Below, piece by piece: positions 36,441 to 44,206 of a stretch of DNA of 64,000 bases. The stretch comes from an uncultured Corynebacterium sp. (lineage in GTDB: Bacteria > Actinomycetota > Actinomycetes > Mycobacteriales > Mycobacteriaceae): positions 1-64,000 of the forward strand of contig CAMIFC010000001.1 in NCBI GenBank assembly GCA_946220775.1. The letters are read 5' to 3'. The first letter of the stretch is position 1. Each line of letters begins with the position of its first letter. The notes under the pieces were generated by a model. It had not been told where the DNA came from and did no database searches. It saw only the letters and a program-made list of their open reading frames with translations. The translations under genes and the position numbers were made by a program.

Positions 36441-37550
36441 ATGTCTAAGGCAGCAGACTCGACCCCGAGCGCGGCCACCCACACCCCATCGGTTGTGGAT
36501 GACATCCTGGCGGAATACCAGGGACTCGAAGCACAACTCGCAGACCCAGAACTGCATAACGACCAAAAGGCTGCCCGCCGGGTCGGCAAACGGTTCCAGG
36601 AATTGCAACCAATCATTCAAACCCACAACGCGCTGATTCAGGCGCGCGAAGACCACGAAGCCGCCGAAGAGATGGCCTCCGAAGACGCCGAATTTGCTGA
36701 AGAAGCAAAGCGCCTGGCCGTCGAGATCGAAGAGCTGGAAGAAAAGCTCACCGACCTGCTCGCACCTCGTGACCCCAATGATGGTGATGACATCATCATG
36801 GAGATCAAGTCGGGCGCTGGCGGCGAAGAAGCCGCGTTATTTGCTGGCGAGCTAGCTCGCATGTACCAGCGCTATGCCGAGCGCCACGGTTTCACCACCG
36901 AGATCCTCGGTTTAAACGAGACCGACCTGGGTGGCGTCAAGGATATGACCATGTCGATCCGTTCCAAGAACCCATCTCGCGATGGCGCCTGGGCGGACTT
37001 CAAGTTCGAGGGCGGCGTTCACCGCGTGCAGCGTGTTCCCGTCACCGAATCTCAGGGTCGCATCCAGACCTCCGCCGCCGGCGTGCTGGTTTACCCAGAG
37101 CCCGATGAGATCGAAGATGTCCAGATCGACGATAAGGACATCCGTGTGGACGTCTACCGTTCTTCGGGTAAGGGCGGCCAGGGCGTGAACACCACGGACT
37201 CCGCTGTTCGCATCACGCACCTGCCCACCGGCGTGGTCGTCACCTGTCAGAAGGAACGTTCGCAGATCCAGAACCGCGCCCGCGCAATGCAGGTGTTGGC
37301 GGCTCGTCTGCAGCAAATGAAGGAAGAAGAAGCCGAGGCCGAGGCAGCCGAGGGACGTGCAGCACAAATCCGGACGATGGACCGCTCGGAGCGCATCCGT
37401 ACCTACAACTTCCCAGAATCTCGGGTGTCGGATCACCGCATCGGCTACAAGGCTAACAACCTGGATTCGGTGCTGTCTGGTGACCTGGAATCCCTGTTCG
37501 GCGCGTTGAAGGAAGCCGAGCGCATCGAACGACTCGAGGCCGACCACTAG
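36441..37550 (+). CDS. prfA: Peptide chain release factor 1
   Basis: This 369-residue class I release factor reads UAA and UAG. It contains the catalytic SSGKGGQGVNTTDSAVRITH segment with GGQ near residue 247. An acidic coiled N-terminal domain precedes it. AGGGAG lies about 11 bases before the ATG. Its TAG overlaps the GTG of prmC, whose product methylates the GGQ glutamine. Confidence 0.97.
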   Translation: MSKAADSTPSAATHTPSVVDDILAEYQGLEAQLADPELHNDQKAARRVGKRFQELQPIIQTHNALIQAREDHEAAEEMASEDAEFAEEAKRLAVEIEELEEKLTDLLAPRDPNDGDDIIMEIKSGAGGEEAALFAGELARMYQRYAERHGFTTEILGLNETDLGGVKDMTMSIRSKNPSRDGAWADFKFEGGVHRVQRVPVTESQGRIQTSAAGVLVYPEPDEIEDVQIDDKDIRVDVYRSSGKGGQGVNTTDSAVRITHLPTGVVVTCQKERSQIQNRARAMQVLAARLQQMKEEEAEAEAAEGRAAQIRTMDRSERIRTYNFPESRVSDHRIGYKANNLDSVLSGDLESLFGALKEAERIERLEADH

Positions 37551-38608
37551 TGCCGGACGTCACCGTCGCCAGCGCCATCCGCGCTGCAGCGGCCGCGTTT
37601 GCGCAGGCCGGCGTCGCCAGTCCCATGAATGACGCCAGACTGCTCATGTCCTACGCCCTGAACTCACCGGAAGGTGGCGACAACGACGAAGTGCCACGAG
37701 CAGCCAGTTTCAGCGACGTGTTTCTGGCCGGTGACGAGCCATCCCCGAACATCTACGATGACTGGGCGCGACGACGCGCCTACCGGGAACCCCTGCAGCA
37801 CATCGTCGGAGCGACAAACTTCTTCGGCTACGACTTTCACTGTGCGCCGGGCGCATTCATTCCGCGGCCAGAGACCGAATTGCTCGTTGAATGGGCACTC
37901 CAACAGACCATTCAAGATATCGAGCTCACGGACTCTTCAGAGCTCACTCGCGGTCTGCACCCCGGAACGATCACCATCGTGGATCTCTGCTCGGGGCCAG
38001 GAACGATCGGACTGAGTGTTGCGGCCGGGCTGGCGTCCTACCTGAAGAACCGACGGGAACAACCTGGACAATCTGACGCGGTGGCGTGGCTGCGGACGGT
38101 GCGGATTATTGGCGTGGAGATCGACGAGGTGGCGGTCGAGCTGGCGGAACGCAATGCCGCACAGTTCCGGCGTGATGGTCTGCTGGGCAGCGACGTGGAA
38201 ATCAGCTTTATCCGCGGTGATGTACGGGACGACAAACTATTGCCGCGGCACGGCCTGGTTGCTGAGGCGCAGTATGTCCTCGCTAATCCGCCGTATGTCC
38301 CCGACGATGGGGAAGTGGATCGGGAAACGATCGCGGACCCCGCGCACGCCGTGTTTTCTGGTACCGATGGCATGGAACTGATGCCGCATGTGATTCGGCA
38401 AGCGGCGTTGGCGGCAGCACCGCATGCAAGAATCGCAGTGGAACACGACGACGCCACCGGCCCGCACACCTGCGCAGAACTCAGTGCTTTGGGGCCGGAC
38501 CAAGTGCTGCAAGGCAGCATTGAACAGCACCAAGACCTCGCAGGCCGCGACCGGTTCGTCACGGGAACGATTCAACGTGACCCCGGGTTTGTGCCGCAGC
38601 GACCGTAG
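37550..38608 (+). CDS. prmC: Release factor glutamine methyltransferase
   Basis: This 352-residue SAM-dependent enzyme methylates the Gln of the release factor GGQ motif. It has the N-terminal helical domain (REPLQHIVGATNFFGYDF), the motif FIPRPETELLVEWAL near 103, the SAM loop VDLCSGPGTIGLSVA near 145 and the substrate motif ANPPYVPDDGEV near 246. It is longer than the usual 280-290 residues, partly through extra residues in the N-terminal third and around 120-140. It starts at GTG overlapping the prfA stop. Confidence 0.95.
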   Translation: MPDVTVASAIRAAAAAFAQAGVASPMNDARLLMSYALNSPEGGDNDEVPRAASFSDVFLAGDEPSPNIYDDWARRRAYREPLQHIVGATNFFGYDFHCAPGAFIPRPETELLVEWALQQTIQDIELTDSSELTRGLHPGTITIVDLCSGPGTIGLSVAAGLASYLKNRREQPGQSDAVAWLRTVRIIGVEIDEVAVELAERNAAQFRRDGLLGSDVEISFIRGDVRDDKLLPRHGLVAEAQYVLANPPYVPDDGEVDRETIADPAHAVFSGTDGMELMPHVIRQAALAAAPHARIAVEHDDATGPHTCAELSALGPDQVLQGSIEQHQDLAGRDRFVTGTIQRDPGFVPQRP

Positions 38609-38662
38609 CTAAACTGTACTGATAGAAAACCTTTGAAATTCTAGGGAGCGAAAGCAAAGCCA

Positions 38663-39316
38663 ATGGCGCAGCGAGTAGACGCGAAGAATCCAGCTGACCG
38701 CGAAGCGGCCATCGACACAGCGGCCAACGCGGTAAAAGGCGGTCGCTTGGTGGTGTTGCCGACGGACACTCTGTACGGCATCGGTTGCGACGCCTTCGAC
38801 AACGCAGCGGTTGAAAGCTTGCTGCGTGCCAAGCACCGGGGACCCGATATGCCGGTGCCTGTGCTCGTCGGGTCATGGGACACGATTGAAGGCTTGGTCT
38901 CACAATTCAGCGCACACATGCGCAAGCTGGTGGAAGCGTTCTGGCCGGGCGGACTTTCTCTTGTTGTGCCACAGGCGCCGAGCCTTCCCTGGAACTTGGG
39001 GGACACACGAGGCACGGTGATGCTCCGCATGCCGAACCATCCGGTGGCCATTGAACTCCTGCAACGTACCGGCCCCATGGCGGTATCCAGCGCGAACGTG
39101 TCCGGTCAGCCACCAGCAACCACTGCCCAAATGGCAGAAGACCAGCTGGGCAATGATGTCGCGGTCTACCTCGATGGGGGAGAAGCGACGATCGGTGAGC
39201 CCTCGACCATCATCGACCTGTCGACTCATCGCCCACGAATTCTGCGCGAAGGCGCGATTTCCGCAGAACAGTTGGGCGAAGTGCTGCAAATGAGCGCGAC
39301 TGAACTGCGGTCATGA
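38663..39316 (+). CDS. tsaC: L-threonylcarbamoyladenylate synthase
   Basis: This 217-residue Sua5/YciO/YrdC-fold enzyme makes threonylcarbamoyl-AMP for the t6A modification of ANN-decoding tRNAs. It shows the substrate motif GGRLVVLPTDTLYGIGCDAF (about 30-49), the KHRGPDMPVPVLV segment and the SSANVSGQPPA loop near 141. Sua5's C-terminal domain is absent, so this is the short TsaC/YwlC type. Its TGA overlaps the wecA ATG. Confidence 0.93.
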   Translation: MAQRVDAKNPADREAAIDTAANAVKGGRLVVLPTDTLYGIGCDAFDNAAVESLLRAKHRGPDMPVPVLVGSWDTIEGLVSQFSAHMRKLVEAFWPGGLSLVVPQAPSLPWNLGDTRGTVMLRMPNHPVAIELLQRTGPMAVSSANVSGQPPATTAQMAEDQLGNDVAVYLDGGEATIGEPSTIIDLSTHRPRILREGAISAEQLGEVLQMSATELRS

Positions 39317-40521
39317 TGCTGATCGCACAGGATTCCGCCATGAGTATTGGGGCGGGCGTGCCGTTGCGCGAACTCGCTCTAGTGCTGCTGGTCGGCTGTG
39401 CGATGACCTTCCTCATCACCGGGTCGATTCGCTACTTGATGCTGCGCTATGGCAACCTCGCGGCCCCGCGCGAACGTGACGTGCACACTGTTCCGACTCC
39501 TCGCTTGGGTGGCGTGGCGATGTTCGCGGGTGTGGTGCTCGCGATAGTTACTGCTGCTCAATTGCCGGCGCTGAACCGCGGATTCCCGCCGGTGACTCCG
39601 GATATGACCGCCGTGCTGGCAGCGGCTTTTGTGATCGTGGTCGTCGGAGTGTTGGACGACCTTTATGACATCGCCTGGTGGGCCAAGCTCGGTGGCCAGG
39701 TGTTGGGTGGCATTTTCATGTCGGTGTTGGGTCTGAGCTGGTACTTGTTTTTCTGGCCGGTCGGGGAAGGGACCACGTTGATCCTCGGCCAGGTCCAATC
39801 GACGATCGTCACGGTGCTGCTGACCGTCACCATCATTAATGCGATGAACTTCGTTGACGGACTGGACGGCTTGGCCGCAGGACTGGGCCTGATTGCGGCT
39901 ACCACGATCCTGATTTACTCCATGACGATCCTGCACGATCAAGGTGGAGCGGTCTCTGCGTACCCGCCAGCCATCATTAGTGCTGTGCTGGCTGGAGTTT
40001 GTGCTGGGTTCTTGCCCCACAATTTCTCACCCGCGAGGATTTTTATGGGTGATTCGGGCTCGATGCTGATTGGTACGTTGCTAGCGGCTGCGTGTGTGTC
40101 GGCTTCCGGCCGAATCAACCTTTCGCTGTATGGCGTTGCCGATATGTTTGCGTTGCTATCCCCGGTGGTTGTGGCTCTCGCTGCACTGTTCATCCCACTG
40201 CTGGACTTGGTCATGGCTGTGATTAGGCGAGTCAGCGCTGGAAAGAGCCCATTTTCTCCCGATCGGAAGCATCTGCACCACCGCTTGCTGAGCTTGGGTC
40301 ATAGCCAGAAGAAGGTTGTGTTGGTGCTCTACATCTGGGTGGGTGTGGCAGCTTTTGGTGCGGTGGGAGCGACGGTTCTGCCATTGGGGCTGACTGCCAT
40401 CGTGTTTGGGGTGTTGCTGATTATTGCTGTGATCGCGACCGTGATTCCCCTTTGGCAAACGGTCCGCAAAGCAGAGGCGTCGAGCTCCGCTGATAGTGCA
40501 ATTCAACCTACAGAAAGCTAA
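39313..40521 (+). CDS. wecA: Undecaprenyl-phosphate GlcNAc-1-phosphate transferase (WecA/Rfe type)
   Basis: This 402-residue polytopic membrane enzyme of the MraY/WecA family has about 11 helices. The cytoplasmic motifs are visible: HTVPTPRLGGVAMF, VGVLDDLYDI, the NAMNFVDGLDGLAAGLG active-site segment near 176 and MGDSGSMLIG near 244. A RKHLHHRLL histidine motif follows near 315. In mycolic-acid bacteria it makes the decaprenyl-P-P-GlcNAc linker precursor for arabinogalactan. It overlaps tsaC by 4 bases (ATGA), so translation is coupled. Confidence 0.95.
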   Translation: MMLIAQDSAMSIGAGVPLRELALVLLVGCAMTFLITGSIRYLMLRYGNLAAPRERDVHTVPTPRLGGVAMFAGVVLAIVTAAQLPALNRGFPPVTPDMTAVLAAAFVIVVVGVLDDLYDIAWWAKLGGQVLGGIFMSVLGLSWYLFFWPVGEGTTLILGQVQSTIVTVLLTVTIINAMNFVDGLDGLAAGLGLIAATTILIYSMTILHDQGGAVSAYPPAIISAVLAGVCAGFLPHNFSPARIFMGDSGSMLIGTLLAAACVSASGRINLSLYGVADMFALLSPVVVALAALFIPLLDLVMAVIRRVSAGKSPFSPDRKHLHHRLLSLGHSQKKVVLVLYIWVGVAAFGAVGATVLPLGLTAIVFGVLLIIAVIATVIPLWQTVRKAEASSSADSAIQPTES

Positions 40522-40531
40522 GGTAACCTGC

Positions 40532-40990
40532 GTGACTAACCAAGATTCTTCCCCTGAACTTCCACCCGTCGAAGACGATCCTGGCATCGGGGATTCGCGA
40601 CGCCCATTGCTTCGGGCCGCTCGTGGCGGTGCCATCGCGCTTGCGGTGATCACCGTCTTGTCGTTGGCTCTGTGGGGTGCGGTTCGCGATCTTTCGGGGC
40701 TTTATGGGGCGCTGATTGGCGCTGCAATCGGTGGTGGCTTCATGCTCGTCACCGTGTTCATCGTGCTGGCGAGTGCGAAAACGAGTCCGCAGATGACGAT
40801 GGGGCTTATTTTAGGTTCGTGGGTGGCCAAGGCTGCGATTCTATTGGTCGTGTTGTTGGCCCTTAAGGACAAGACCTTCTATGACGCCACCGCGCTCGGG
40901 GTGACAGTGATTCTGGTCCTGGTAGCCATTTTGGCGACAGAAACCCTTGCTGTAACTCGTACCAACTTGATGTACATTCCCGAGAAATAA
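40532..40990 (+). CDS. atpI: ATP synthase-associated protein AtpI
   Basis: This 152-residue membrane protein has four predicted helices and the position expected for AtpI, upstream of the F1Fo structural genes. AtpI is thought to help c-ring assembly or magnesium handling. GTG 40532 has AAGG 9 bases upstream; the N-terminal 30 residues are polar. The 530 bases to atpB suggest that atpB onward has its own promoter. Confidence 0.8.
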   Translation: MTNQDSSPELPPVEDDPGIGDSRRPLLRAARGGAIALAVITVLSLALWGAVRDLSGLYGALIGAAIGGGFMLVTVFIVLASAKTSPQMTMGLILGSWVAKAAILLVVLLALKDKTFYDATALGVTVILVLVAILATETLAVTRTNLMYIPEK

Positions 40991-41188
40991 TCACTTTCGG
41001 GGGTAGTCATTGGGGGTGAAAATGGGCGCAGGGAACTCGGTGGAGTGGGGCTGCCGATGTTCCCGAACCTGAGAAAAAGGGAACGAGTGAGAGACTGGCA
41101 ACTAGCTGTGTGCTGTCCAGTATGGAAATTTTTGGTGAAAAATACAGATTTCCGCCGGATTATTGAGCAAAACGGCGTACCTGGAGCA

Positions 41189-41211
41189 AAAGCGCAGATG
41201 ACTTGCGCTTT
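41189..41211. repeat. Hairpin in the atpI-atpB gap
   Basis: AAAGCGCA (41189-41196) and TGCGCTTT (41204-41211) form an 8-bp stem with a 7-base loop. It has no T-tract beyond the stem and lies about 200 bases past atpI. It may be an mRNA 3' end or a processing site. The rest of 40991-41265 shows no convincing gene. Confidence 0.4.
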
Positions 41212-41265
41212 AGACTGGTCAATCAAACGGGTTTAACGCGTGATGGCGAAGCCTTGGCGAGGTGG

Positions 41266-41334
41266 AGGAATCTCAAAGATTCCTGGGGATGGTAGGAATC
41301 TCGCTTAGCGGGGTAGGGGGAAACCTGATAGAGT
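41266..41334 (+). promoter_or_regulatory. Possible atpB promoter region with three AGGAATCT-type half-sites
   Basis: AGGAATCT (41266-41273) and its inverse AGATTCCT (41277-41284) form a hairpin or operator with a 3-base spacer. A third copy AGGAATCT lies at 41294-41301, 28 bases after the first. A -10-like TAGAGT is at 41329-41334; the -35 is poor. The layout looks like a regulated promoter for the main ATP synthase operon, but this is inference. Confidence 0.4.
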
Positions 41335-41351
41335 CATTCCGGGCCAAATGG

Positions 41352-41463
41352 GCTGCCGGTGCGATGCGCCATGGCAGCAGAAACGGCACCTGCCGAACCC
41401 TCGCGGACGTGCGACGGAGTCCAAGGGTAATCGGTACATCCAAGACAGACCTCCATCGCACCG
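41352..41463 (+). promoter_or_regulatory. Structured atpB mRNA leader with competing stems
   Basis: A strong local hairpin uses GCTGCCGGTGC and GCGCC-AT-GGCAGC (41352-41378). Part of its 5' arm (41357-41366, CGGTGCGATG) is also perfectly complementary to CATCGCACCG at 41454-41463, so the two folds exclude each other. Inner elements include CGGC/GCCG (41384-41395) and ACCCT/AGGGT (41397-41428). TGACTTTTTG follows the distal arm. I do not recognise a known riboswitch class. Confidence 0.45.
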
Positions 41464-41522
41464 CCTGACTTTTTGAAGTTCACGCGGCCCAATCACGGGA
41501 GAGAACGCTGAGTGTAACAACC

Positions 41523-42329
41523 TTGGCAATCAAGGGTGATTTTCACGCACCCTCATTGGAGCACGAATTCTTCCCGGGGCAGGTGGATCCAAGTCAGTTG
41601 TGGCTGACCGGCTTTGCGGGGGACGCCTTTGCGCTCGACCGCTTGATGCTGGTCCGCATCTTGATGATCGCTGTTGTGGCAGCTTTCTTCTTCTTCGCTA
41701 TGCGAAAGCCACGGTTGATCCCACGTGGAGTGCAGAACGTCGCAGAGATTGCTCTGGACTTCGTACGGATTCACATCGCGGAGGAAATTCTGGGCAAGAA
41801 GGAAGGTCGCCGGTTCTTGCCGGTGATCGCGGCAATCTTCTTTACTGCTGTAGCCGTAAACCTGCCAACCCTCATCCCGTTCTTGAACATCTCGCCTAGC
41901 GCACGTGTCGGCCTTCCGCTGGTGCTTGCGATCGTGGCGTACGTGGTGTTTATCTACGCGGGTGTGAAGCGGTACGGATTCGGCAAGTACATGAAGTCCT
42001 CGCTGGTCATCCCTGGCCTGCCGACGGCAATCCACTTCATCGTGGTGCCAATCGAATTCTTCTCGACCTTCATCCTCCGTCCGGTAACCCTGACCATTCG
42101 TCTTATGGCCAACATGTTGGCCGGACACATCATTCTTGTGATGCTTTTCAGCGCCACGAACTTCTTCTTCTGGCAGCTGAACGGCTGGACGCTAGTCTCG
42201 GCTGGAACGATGGCGTTTGCGATCGCATTCTCTCTTTTCGAGCTCATGATCGTCTTCTTGCAGGCATACATCTTTGCCCTGCTGACGGCCGTGTACATCG
42301 AACTGAGCTTGCACGCTGACGACCACTAG
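41523..42329 (+). CDS. atpB: ATP synthase Fo subunit a
   Basis: This 268-residue membrane subunit forms the proton half-channels. The conserved arginine helix is RLMANMLAGHIILVMLFSA near 193-211, and the C-terminal helix has FALLTAVYIELSLHADD. The N-terminal KGDFHAPSLEHEFFPG segment is typical of corynebacterial subunit a, which places the start at or near TTG 41523. No ATG or GTG is in frame nearby and no good ribosome site is visible, so the start is uncertain. Confidence 0.93.
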   Translation: MAIKGDFHAPSLEHEFFPGQVDPSQLWLTGFAGDAFALDRLMLVRILMIAVVAAFFFFAMRKPRLIPRGVQNVAEIALDFVRIHIAEEILGKKEGRRFLPVIAAIFFTAVAVNLPTLIPFLNISPSARVGLPLVLAIVAYVVFIYAGVKRYGFGKYMKSSLVIPGLPTAIHFIVVPIEFFSTFILRPVTLTIRLMANMLAGHIILVMLFSATNFFFWQLNGWTLVSAGTMAFAIAFSLFELMIVFLQAYIFALLTAVYIELSLHADDH

Positions 42330-42431
42330 TCCCCGGATAGCAAACTGAAATTGAACAACTGAACCGATCACTACATAACTCGTCCGAAACAATTCGGGCA
42401 GATCGGTTACCAGAAAGGTATTGGAAACCAA

Positions 42432-42674
42432 ATGAACGACATCCTCTTCCTGGCTCAGGACACTGTCACCAAGTTCGAGGGCTTCGGCACCATTGGCTAC
42501 GGTCTGGCAGCCATCGGTTCCGCCATCGGTGTTGGTAACGTTGCGGGCAAGACCGCAGAGGCTATGGCTCGTCAGCCAGAGATGGCTGGCCAGCTGCGTA
42601 CCACCATGTTCCTGGGTATTGCTTTCGCAGAGGCCCTGGCACTGATTGGTTTCGTCGCCGGCTTCCTGTTCTAA
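42432..42674 (+). CDS. atpE: ATP synthase Fo subunit c
   Basis: This 80-residue hairpin of two helices forms the rotor ring. The first helix contains the Gly/Ala series YGLAAIGSAIGVGNVAGKTAE and the polar loop has ARQPE. The second helix carries the proton-binding Glu67 in LGIAFAEALALIG. AGAAAGG lies about 13 bases before the ATG. There is no Na+-type motif, so it is proton-driven. Confidence 0.97.
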   Translation: MNDILFLAQDTVTKFEGFGTIGYGLAAIGSAIGVGNVAGKTAEAMARQPEMAGQLRTTMFLGIAFAEALALIGFVAGFLF

Positions 42675-42765
42675 GAGCGTCGCGTCTTAATTTGAACTAG
42701 GTGATCGAGATCTAACTGATGTCGGGAACCTTTAAGACAACGCACCTAAGCGAAAGCTGGAGACT

Positions 42766-43326
42766 ATGACGAACACTTTTTTGCTGGCAGCAGGATCGCT
42801 GCCTTTGGAAGAGCCTATTAACCCGCTCATTCCACCGCTTTACGACATCGTCTGGTCGCTCATCCCATTTGCCGTAATCCTGTTCGTCTTCTGGAAGTTT
42901 GTTCTTCCGAAGTTCCAGGAAGTGCTGACTCAGCGCGAGGACAAGATCGAAGGTGGCATTCAGCGTGCTGAACAAGCACAGAATGAAGCAAAGGCCGCCC
43001 TCGAGAAATACAACGCTCAGCTAGCTGAGGCTCGTACTGAAGCAGCACAGATTCGCGATGACGCACGGTCCCAGGGCCAGAAGATCATTGCGGACATGAA
43101 GACTCAGGCAACTGAGGAGTCCAATCGCATCGTGGAGTCCGGCAACAAGCAGCTGCAGGCACAGCGTGCAGCCGTTGTCGCGGATCTGCGTAAGGAGATG
43201 GGGGAGAACTCCATCAACCTGGCTGAGCGCCTGCTGGGCGAGCAGCTGAGCGATGACGTCAAGCGTTCGGGCACCATCGACCAATTCCTCGCCGGCTTGG
43301 ATAACGTCGGCAGCGCTGGGAAGTGA
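42766..43326 (+). CDS. atpF: ATP synthase Fo subunit b
   Basis: This 186-residue peripheral stalk subunit has a single N-terminal transmembrane helix (LYDIVWSLIPFAVILFVFWKFVLPKF, about 26-51). A long charged helix with many Gln, Glu and Ala follows, and binds the delta subunit. The gene lies in the order a-c-b-delta. The next start follows 5 bases after the stop. Confidence 0.96.
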   Translation: MTNTFLLAAGSLPLEEPINPLIPPLYDIVWSLIPFAVILFVFWKFVLPKFQEVLTQREDKIEGGIQRAEQAQNEAKAALEKYNAQLAEARTEAAQIRDDARSQGQKIIADMKTQATEESNRIVESGNKQLQAQRAAVVADLRKEMGENSINLAERLLGEQLSDDVKRSGTIDQFLAGLDNVGSAGK

Positions 43327-43331
43327 TCGGT

Positions 43332-44150
43332 ATGCACGCAGCGAGCCGTGAGGCACTAGATAAGCTCCTGCAAACCCTCGATACGGGTTTGAAGGAGTCG
43401 TCCAACGCGGTAGGCACAGGAGCTACTACCGGAACTGAGCTTTTCGACGTTGTCGATCTGCTCGACCAGGAGCGAAGCTTGCGCGTCGCTTTGGTTGATG
43501 CCGCAGCGACCCCAGAGAAGCGAGCAGAGCTGGTCAAGGCTCTGTTCTCTGGCAAGGTGTCGGCCTCCACTGAAGAGATCGTGTCCGCTGCTGTATCCCA
43601 AACTTGGTCTAATGCACGCGACCTACGCACCGGTCTGGAGCAGCTGGGGCGTCGCGCCCTGCTGCGCTCGGCTGAGGCACAAGGTCAGCTGGATCGAGTG
43701 GAAAGCGAGCTTTTCGCACTCGCCCGCGTACTTGAGCGGGAGGCAGAGCTTGAACTGCTCCTATCTGACAAGGCAGCTTCTGCCGACGATCGCCGTGACC
43801 TTTTGGCCAAGGTGATTTACGGCAAGGTGTCCTCTGTCACCGAGGCGCTAGCACTGCAGGCAATTGGGCGGGCTCGCAAGAGTCCAGTCGATTTGCTTGA
43901 CGGTCTGTGCGCGGAGGCATCTGCACTCAACGGCTTCGAGGTTGCTCGAGTCCGTAGTGCCGCCCCTCTGAGCGATGATCAGCGCTCTGGCCTCGAAGCC
44001 AAGTTGGAAAAGATTTACGGTCGCAAGATTACGGTTCACTCTGAGGTTGACTCCAGCCTCCTCGGCGGTGCCGTAGTCCGCGTCGGTGACGAAGTGATCG
44101 ACGGGAGCACAGCTGGCAAGCTGGCTCGCATGCGTCGTTCCCTCGCCTAA
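43332..44150 (+). CDS. atpH: ATP synthase F1 subunit delta
   Basis: This 272-residue subunit is longer than the roughly 180 residues of E. coli delta, as in other Actinobacteria where an N-terminal extension is common. The C-terminal signature SLLGGAVVRVGDEVIDGSTAGKLARMRR is the delta/OSCP motif. It links the b stalk to the alpha3beta3 head. ATG 43332 is chosen with GGGAAG about 8 bases upstream; an in-frame GTG at 43323 overlaps the atpF stop. Confidence 0.95.
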   Translation: MHAASREALDKLLQTLDTGLKESSNAVGTGATTGTELFDVVDLLDQERSLRVALVDAAATPEKRAELVKALFSGKVSASTEEIVSAAVSQTWSNARDLRTGLEQLGRRALLRSAEAQGQLDRVESELFALARVLEREAELELLLSDKAASADDRRDLLAKVIYGKVSSVTEALALQAIGRARKSPVDLLDGLCAEASALNGFEVARVRSAAPLSDDQRSGLEAKLEKIYGRKITVHSEVDSSLLGGAVVRVGDEVIDGSTAGKLARMRRSLA

Positions 44151-44206
44151 GACGGGCCAAGCTAGAACACGAAATGCTGGAACACGAAACCGAGAGCAGG
44201 AAAAAC

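Noticed and set aside
41045..41236. 63-codon plus-strand frame in the atpI-atpB gap
   Set aside because: No ribosome site, no similarity, spans the 41189-41211 hairpin.
41352..41463. atpB leader as a known riboswitch (ydaO c-di-AMP, cobalamin, M-box)
   Set aside because: GCCGAACCC recalls ydaO slightly, but the remaining conserved elements of these classes are missing.
42432..42674. Sodium-driven ATP synthase
   Set aside because: Subunit c lacks the Gln/Ser-Thr sodium ligands around Glu67; it has the usual proton type sequence.
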